64,000 bases of DNA, taken from Cheiracanthium punctorium. Its lineage: Eukaryota; Arthropoda; Arachnida; Araneae; Cheiracanthiidae. Position numbers and translations under genes: made by a program. Numbering within the stretch: position 1 is the first letter of the stretch; every line of letters begins with the position of its first letter. Below the pieces are notes generated by a model. It did no database searches. It had not been told where the DNA came from and saw only the letters and a list, made by a program, of their open reading frames with translations. Below are positions 51,201-59,626 of this stretch, piece after piece. The DNA lies in contig JAWZYV010000707.1 in assembly GCA_038373885.1 (NCBI GenBank), forward strand, positions 496,001-560,000. The letters are read 5' to 3'.

Positions 51201-54200
51201 TTTTATTTATATAGATTACAGTAAGCAAATAAACATAATACCTATAATGTTAAGTATGTATACAACTTCATGACTTTGGGTCATGTCTCCCAAACATTCC
51301 TGATGAATAGAAAGTGCAAGGGGGAGTCAGAAAATAAGTTTCCCCTGTTGACTGTGGTCAAGTTGTGTGTGAAAGTCAAAAAATAGAATGAGACATTAAA
51401 GATGAGACATAACTTTTTTTTTCTGCATAAGTACCAATTGAGTAGTTAGTAAATAGTAATTGAGACATTTGTCATACCTAGACATGTTACTTTTCCACCT
51501 AATAGTGGAATTCTGCCTTTTCAGCATTATATTTTATCATTTCTGGGATTGATACAAATATACATTAAAATTTTCAGACATGTTGTTTACACATTTTCAA
51601 CCATCTGGAACTCACAGAAAAATAAATTTCTTCTTTTGAATAATTCTTTGTCACCATGCTTCATCTACATTCAGCTGTCTTCTCTTAGCAGACAACATAT
51701 TTTCATGGAAAATGTTTTGCAACTCTGTTTTTCAAATAAGTGTAATAATTTTGTTTGCTTTTAAGCACTTTCAAATTTACATATTATATTAATATTCCAT
51801 TAATTTTCTTATTTAATGTAAGTAATTAATATTAATTTTTAATTATTGCAAAATTGATGTGACCAATTACCTGATAATTTTTTTTGGGGGGGGGAGAAGT
51901 CGTGGAAAGTTCAGCCTTTTTTTTCTGTGAGTCTATACCGTGCCTGCATACCGCGTGATAAGCTTCAAAAAGCCCTCCAGGTAAAACTCGGGGTTTTCCA
52001 TACAAAAGAAGTGTTTAACGGCTTGTTTGACTTCAGCATTGCTTCCAAATCACCTTCTGCTGAGATTCTTCTTCAAAGCCAGAAACAGATAGAAGTAACT
52101 TAGTGCAAAATCAGGATTGTATGGCAGATGGTGTAGGTGCTGCCAAACAAGAGTTGCAGTGTGGTTTTGGGTTGCTGTTGCCAAGTGTGGTTTCTCATTG
52201 TCTTTGAACATCAGAACGTTAGATCTGAGAAGGCCAGCTTGCTTTTTTCCAAATTGCCTCTTTCAATTTCAACAGGGTGTCACAGTACCGTTTAGCAATG
52301 ATGGTGCTAACCTCCAAAAAGTCCAGCAACAAAAATCCTTGGGCATCCCAGAAAACTGTAAGGAGCACTTTACCTGCAGAGGGACTTGTTTTGAATTTCT
52401 TTCGGACTGGTGAAGATTATGATGGATATGATGGATGTTTCCACTCCATAGATGCAGCCTTCATTTCTGGTGTGAAATAATGGACCCATGTTTCATGACC
52501 CTGTCACAATCCGAAACACAAAGTCATTGCCATATTTTCATGGTAATGCCTGAGAGGTTTCAGGCTGACCGACATGCACTGTTCCATGTGTGTCGGGGTC
52601 AGTTGTTGGGACACCCATCGTGCTGACACTTTCCGGTACCAAAGAATGTCATGAAAATCTTGTGAGGTTGCTCATGTCCGATGCCAAGTTTTTCCGCTAC
52701 TTCATTGATAGTGATATGCTGGTTCGCTTTAATCATGTCAACCACTTTTCTGACATTTGCATCTGTAGTGGACATCCGTGTCTGTCCAGGTCTCGGTATG
52801 TCCTGCACTTGCTGACGTCCATCACTGAATTTGAGACACCATCTCGGCACTATTTTCTTCAACATCACACCTGGCCCATAGACTTCCACGAGGCAGTTAT
52901 GAATTTCTGCTCCTGACACTCCACATGCCCATTCATAGTGGATAACCACTCTCACTTCTTCCTTTGACTATGCATTCAAAACGCACCTTCTCTCCATACC
53001 TACGGGGACCAGACTGAGAGGCTGGGCTCCGCTTTGCGGAGCCATCTGCTTGATCGCAGTCAACCTCTACCCATCGGTGTCTTGCGCGTTCACCTGCAGT
53101 GTCATGTTTTGCCCATAGCCATTCAATGCTTTCTCCATATGCAAAGCCCTGATGTTTTCCTGGAGGGCTTTTTGCAGCTTATCAAGTGGTATAACAGATG
53201 TCTCAACATGCTTGTTACTTATGTTGACAAATAAAGTTGTATCATACCTTTCATGCCTCATTATATTGTTTGACTTATACACACCTCTGTCCATAGTCGC
53301 CAGGGGAAACTTATTTTCACTCTCACCCTCGTATTTTCAACTTCGTTGAAAAATGTTAAAAATCAAAAATAGAAAGATTTGATAAAAGCACTATGAAATA
53401 AGAAGTTAATATTTTAATTTACCAATATACATCAATCAGTACTTTCTAATAAAGCATGCTAAAATTGTTTTAATATTAATACCAAGACATAGATCAAAAT
53501 TTAAAAACAGTTCTTGCATAAATCGTATGTTGAAGCACTTTATCAAAAGCTGTTGATAGAATTCTAAACTTTTTGTCAATTATTTTGAATTTAAAACAAG
53601 TAGTGATATCTATGTAAGAAATATGAAAGCTCAGTGTGAGTTAGTAAATTTGCTAAGTGTATTCGACTATTTATTGTAGAACAGCTTTGATTAACTGAAA
53701 ATCCAATACTGAGCATCCTAAAAGTTCTGCTTTTAGGATTTGTTAATAAATTTTCTAATTGTTGAGTGCAATGCTAGTTAACAAGGAAACCTTCCCAAAG
53801 CTCACTCACCAAATGAAATGAATTTCACACAATCACAAGTACACACTAAAAGAAACCTACTGTGTGAAAATTAGTTGCTATCTCCTTATAGAATTTGAGA
53901 AATTAAAGATTAAAAATTAGTTAAAATTGCGCCAGTTGTAACCGTTTGGCTAGTATTTGGTGACAGAGCTTATTGGTTGAAAAGTTAAAACGCTCACGCG
54001 AGCACATGCTCGAAATATTTATGAAACAGTGTTTGCTATACCGTTTTATATTTCAATGTACTGTATTTTTAAGTAACTTCTTTTCTAGTTAAACATGTTC
54101 TTAGTTAAACTGAAATCCTGTAATCTTTTTATTTTAATTCTGAAAGTCACAGCAGAAAGTAATTTCCTTTTATTTGTATTAGCACATTGCAAGGCTACAA

Positions 54201-57200
54201 ATTCAGTTTAGGCATAAGAGAGGCATTTATTTTAATTCTAAAAATTCTATTCTTTTTATCCATGTGATACTATGAAGCAAACAAAAAATATGTTTAATGT
54301 TGTTTTTGTGCTTTGCGAGGAATTTTCTTCGAAAAATATGACATTGTCTCCATACACAGACGAAGAAATAAGTCTGAAAAATCAAATTGTTGAAAGTTTG
54401 CAAAATTATCAGAAAGTAAATGCAGCAAATTTGGTAGCAAATGAGCAATACTTATTACTTGATATCCCTGAAGATCCTATATTTTCTAGTTTAGAAGACG
54501 AAAGCATTGACTTCACGTCCGGTGAGGATATCGTGCAATATAAGCAATTTATTTCTTGAAAAGATAAGAAGGCTGCTGTAAAATACTGGCGGAATACAAA
54601 AGTGGCAAAATCCCGCAGTTTACGGAGTGTTCAAAATTATTTTAAATTTGTGACAAATAAAAGACAGTTATATCTGTGGGAAAAGCAAGTTCAGAAGATA
54701 ATAAATATAAACTCAATCAAATTAAAAAATATATGTTTCAACATTTGTAAAATGCGAGAAAATTACAGAAAAATGTACTTGATTGTGATTTACAAACTTG
54801 GGCTTCAGAAAAGGCATTGGAATTAGGACCAGGGTTGGCAAAGTGGACCCAGCCCAGAAAAACCCGTGTGGGTTTTTCTGGGTGGGTCCACCAACAAAAA
54901 CCCGCCTGGGTTTTTGTTCAAACTGGGTTTTTGCTTAAAATCATTTCTGAGTCTGCAAATCCCACCTATAGTATTTAGAAATACACTTTACCTTTTAAGC
55001 CCAAAACCTAGATGGTTTCTCTTATCAAAATTACATAAAAATAAGTCATATCTATGGTAATCAGATGAAGTTTACCTCAAAATATTTATTTTCTAAAATT
55101 AATTTCATTAACTGAAAATTTTGGAACTACTAGACAGTATAACCAACAGTGTTTTTGACTGAGGTAGAGCCATGATCCTTCACAGAAAACAAGCTTTCTT
55201 TCTACTTTGAAAGAATTAAAAAATATTATTAATAGTATTTCAATTACTTGTATTCCTTAAGAAATATGTAATTATGTACAACTAATAATATTTTCACTTT
55301 AAGAAATATAAAGAAAAAAACCCTGAAATTTTCAGTTTGAAAACATCACACAGACTACTTTTTGCTATTATACTGTTTTTATTATTCTTTTACTTATTTA
55401 ATTTTTTTTATAGCAAATATGCAGTGATTATTATAAATAAGTTTTGATACCACATTATAATGAACATTTTCATGTATCAACTTTTACAAACTGTAAAAGA
55501 AATAATGAAAATAAACTGTTGATAATCTTCTAGTAAAAAACTATGCAAAATATGACATGTGTGATTAATGTCTAATGATAATCCCAATTAAAGTTAAATG
55601 ACAACAAACTAAAAATGTAGAATGAAAAATATATTTCAAATTAATTATAATTGATCTATTTTACAGTTTACCAATCAAAATCACATTCACTTTGATTTTT
55701 GTGGTAATATTTGTAAATCTTTACTAATTGTTCACACTGCTCTGAGCCTAGTCTGTTCCGCAACTTAGACCATATGAATCCAAATGTAGGGAAAATTCTC
55801 TCAATGGAAGCAGAGTTAGATGGAACAGAATGCAGAGACTGAAAAAAACTACAAAAATCAGAATCGAACTTGTTCTTCTGTACCTTTTCTTTAAGAATTT
55901 CCCACCATTTTGAAGCTGTAAATTGTGACACAATATTTTCTGAGAAAAGTGATTTAGGAAAATAGTCTATGTCTTTAATTTTAAAAGCCATTATTGCAGG
56001 TAACCGCTCTGGATGATACTGTATTATGCATGCTTCAACTTCTTCCTCTTCCTCTGAATTAAGCTTTTCCCCTCCATACTTTGCATCCATTATATTAGCT
56101 AAAAAATGCTCAGGTCTCATAATCTGTTTATACCATTTCACTATAACTTCCTTGTGCTGTTTCAATTCTTCTGATTCCATTAAATTTTTCCATATTTCTA
56201 CAGAACGTGACAGTGTGGTTGTATCCTTTTGGAGCTCATCAAGAGCTGAAGATAAAATTATGAGTTGCTTGTTTAAATTCAAACACTCCTTGTAAATTGA
56301 CACATTATCCAATATTTTTGGATTTTTGTGGGGGGGGGGGGGATATTTTTGCAATTCGCGTCTCAAATTCATTTTGGTGCTGAGATGCGATTGTTACATA
56401 TTTATGATAATTGTCCAAAAAGCTCGAATTGCACATTTTGTGTGAATTCCAACGTGTATTGTTAGGTATTTATGGCATCAAACAAAAACCCAGAAAAGCC
56501 CACAAAAACCTGGGTGGGTTGGGTTTTTGCCAACCCTGATTAGGACTAAAATTCCGAGCATCTAAAGGATGGCTGTAAAGATTTTTTTAAAAGTAACAGA
56601 TTGTGAGCAGGTGTTCATAAATAATGTAAATGTTTTTATAACAGATTCACTGTTAAAAGACGATCAAATTTTTATGCTGATCAGTCAGGTTTTAATTTAG
56701 AAGTTCTTCTACACGAACCCTGGAACATAGAGGATCTAAGCTAGTTGAAAGTGAGATTCAATCGCAAAATGCAATGATACATTCCTTCACGATAATGCCC
56801 TTTATAAAAAAAAGCAGTAAAATTTTATCGCCATTACTTATTGTACATCCCGAAAAAAACTGGGAAATTCGTTATAAATGTCAAGAAAAAAATGTTTCAA
56901 TCTACTTCCATTTATACCATGGCTTCTAAATCTGAAAAGATGGGTAAAAAAGAATTTAACAAATAGTTTTCTGAAGTATATTTAAAAGAAACACCTGACA
57001 AAATACTTCTTCTCGACTCATGGGAAATGCATAAGAATTCAGAATTAATAGAAGCAATTACTCCTCCAGATAAAAACATGCGTATACTTTATATGCCACC
57101 AAATACTATCCCTTTTACCCACCTTTAGACTGATACGGTTTCCGCATATGAAAAAATTATGTGTGACAATTTTTTGACATTGTGTTGATGAAACAATTTC

Positions 57201-59593
57201 AAATAAATTTATTTTAGCCTGATAATATTTTTAAATTGCAAGCTAAAATACATAACCAATTAAGTTCTCCCAGTTATAGAAATATATGGAAATATTCATG
57301 GTATGATTGTTCCTACACTCATTTGCATCGAGGACATTTTGACAATCCAGTTCAGTTTGCTTTTCGTTCAAAAAGGCCAGCAACTTGCACGTCACCTAAT
57401 TGCAGTTCTACTGATACATTTGCTGTTTGTAGTTGATGCAAAGCACATATTTGTTTTGTACATTTTTTCATCATCCCTCATTTATGTGTTATGCATATAT
57501 ACCTTAAAAAACAACAATTCCTATGGCAATTTTTGTAAAAGTCACAATTCTACTTGCTTTAAAATAAAAAAAATAATTTGTCACATTTTATTCTTGCGGT
57601 TTTTGGTTTTTATGATCATGCATTTAATAATATATTTCTTTCAGGGACGAATCAAAGGGGAGGGGGATTATAGGGTGAACCCCCTTCCCTCCAAAAAAAT
57701 TACCTTACAATTTTTTAAAATTATTTTTTAATACCATTGTTTATCTCAACTCTTATTTTGCTAAAATTTCTTCTAAAAACCTACATTTAATCTTATGCAT
57801 GCATAGAATTTATGTTTAAAAAATATTTTTGCCCAACTTCCTCCACCCAAAACCAAACTAGTTACCAGCCTGATTTTTTTCCACCATATGTTCTGCGGGA
57901 TATCCAGTGAATCTTTGCTGTATATGAATCCTGACCTGCGCTTACTTAAAATGCTTATTGAATAAGCATCTTTTTGTAAAAGCATTTATAAAAGAAAATA
58001 GAAAGTGCCAAGTGGCAATAAAGGCTCTATTCTGTCAGCTCATACTCATTTTTTATTAATTAATTTTAGCTTTAATTTGAGGAGATAGCAGCAAATTTTT
58101 ACACATTAGGTTTCTTTTAGTGTGTTGTTATGACTGGATTAAATTTCTTACATTTGGTGAGTGAGCTTCGGGGAGGTTTCCTTGTAAGTACTTTGTGAGA
58201 AACCATGTTTGTTAATTTGTTTTAGAACATAAAATATGTTTGTATTTGCAAGCATGACATCAACAGATTTTCTGATTTCATTTTTTAAAGTATTAACATT
58301 AATAAAAGACAAAAGAGTAATTGCAGATCAGCTTTAAAACTTTTATTACATTAGTAATGTATTAATTAAATATCATCCTTATCATCATCAAGTGTTTATT
58401 CATAGTCTTAAAAAGTGTATCAATGATTTTTGTGTCTGTAGCATAGTTTATTACTTGAAATTGTGTTTTCTTTTACAAATGTGTATGTTTAGGAGATGAA
58501 GAAATTGATGAAGGAGATGATGTGAGAATCAAAATTGTTGACTATGAAGGCTTAAAAAATGGAAAGTTAATAATAGAAGATGCGGATTATCCAGATCGAA
58601 ATCATTATACATGTGAAGCTTATAATCAAATAGACTCAGTGAATACAACAATACTTATTAGAGTGAAGGGTATTATATTTTCCCCCTTTTATTTATTAAA
58701 TGTGTGTGTTTTTTAGTGTATTTTCAGAGTTTTGACGTGTTAAACATTTTGAAAAAGTACAATTTATATATTTAATATGTTGTCTTTAAAAACATTTGCT
58801 TTTTAAATAAGAGTCTTTAAAGTTTTCATAATATTTTTCCAAAACAGCAACTTGTTAAATTTACCGATTAGTAAGGTTTATCATCATACTACAGTGTATA
58901 ATAAACTTGTCTTTTCTTCTTCCAGTTTCAACAAAATTGTTTTTTTTTTTTGTTTTTTTTTTCCCAATTGTAATGATAATTGTAGACTGTAGTCTAGAGT
59001 ATGTGAAATTTTGAAAAACTGCAAAAGTGTTTTCATTATAATGTAATATCTGCATCACAACTGTTAATCTGCACTCATATACAATGGGATTTTAAAATTT
59101 TACTCAAATATTTTGTCTGTATTGCAATTTAAAAAGAATTTGTTGGGTATGAAACTCAACTTATTATTTTTTAACTGCCGTAAAGTTTATTAATTATAAA
59201 ATACTATCACAATAAAGTTTTGTCATGATGATTGTGACATTGATATAAAATATTTCTTCTGCTTTATAGACTGTAGACATGAGTGTCCATCTGGGAGGCT
59301 GATGAGGACATACGCCCCTATTAGCCAATGATGCAATGAACATTTCTACAGCACACTGGTTTTTTTTTTGGGGGGGGGGAGGGTATTACACTCATTTTCA
59401 AAATTAAGAGAATTTGCATATTTTTCCGAATTTCATGAAAAGAACTTAACAAAATGTAATGCCACTGCTTGAGACAAACATGCTAATCTTCTACATCGAA
59501 TACGTAAGCATACACTTGTGTGGTGTCGTCAAGAAACAGGCTTTATACACACACACGTGACAAAACGCATTTCTTTCGCTTGTACAAATTGCT

Positions 59594-59626
<33 letters not shown>

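Larger units (their letters stand above)
51317..53331. mobile_element. Chimeric mariner element, 2.0 kb
   Basis: The left terminus CAAGGGGGAGTCAGAAAATA, then AGTTTCCCCTG, pairs with the complement of the right terminus CGAGGGTGAGAGTGAAAATA plus AGTTTCCCCTG. The right flank is TA; the left is TG, probably a mutated TA. Inside are a long minus-strand transposase relic and, at the right end, a plus-strand copy of the transposase C-terminus. The element therefore carries two 3' ends in opposite orientation. Confidence 0.65.
54272..57440 (+). pseudogene. pogo-like (Tc1/mariner superfamily) transposase, broken and interrupted
   Basis: Before the insertion the frames give an acidic N-terminus (LLDIPEDPIFSSLEDESIDF), then KAAVKYWRNTKVAKSRSLRS and VQNYFKFVTNKRQLYLWEKQ, a helix-turn-helix region, and DLQTWASEKALELG up to the target site. 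After the insertion it resumes with KFRASKGWL, then TLEHRGSKLVESEIQSQNAM, IMPFI, EKNWEIRYKCQEKNVS, LLDSWEMHKNSELIEAITPP and YMPPNTIPF. LLDSWEMHK is the second catalytic block. Several stops and frameshifts follow. The host frame reads directly from one side of the hAT duplication to the other. Confidence 0.65.
53782..58184 (+). mobile_element. pogo-like transposon, 4.4 kb, split by a hAT insertion
   Basis: The ends CAAGGAAACCTTCCCAAAGC and the complement of the right end CAAGGAAACCTCCCCGAAGC start an imperfect inverted repeat of about 115 bp that includes CTCACTCACCAAATG, CACACTAAAAGAAACCTA and GCTATCTCCT. TAA lies outside both ends; I cannot tell a 3-bp from a shorter duplication. The transposase frame runs left to right and is broken. 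A hAT element sits at 54830-56538. Confidence 0.65.
39937..58492 (+). other. Intron 5 (18.6 kb), the largest
   Basis: It contains the Tc1-like element at 40012-41420, the fold-back at 44286-46521, the chimeric mariner at 51317-53331 and the nested pogo/hAT block at 53782-58184. Between them, 41421-44285, 46522-51316, 53332-53781 and 58185-58492 hold weak interspersed repeats, a hairpin near 43020, a minus-strand ORF near 47438-47662 and very long T runs, noted separately where supportable. Confidence 0.7.

Noticed and set aside
57303..57731. A 142-codon plus-strand frame
   Set aside because: It is hydrophobic, low complexity, begins in the decayed pogo-like transposase and continues through T-rich sequence; nothing supports a gene.
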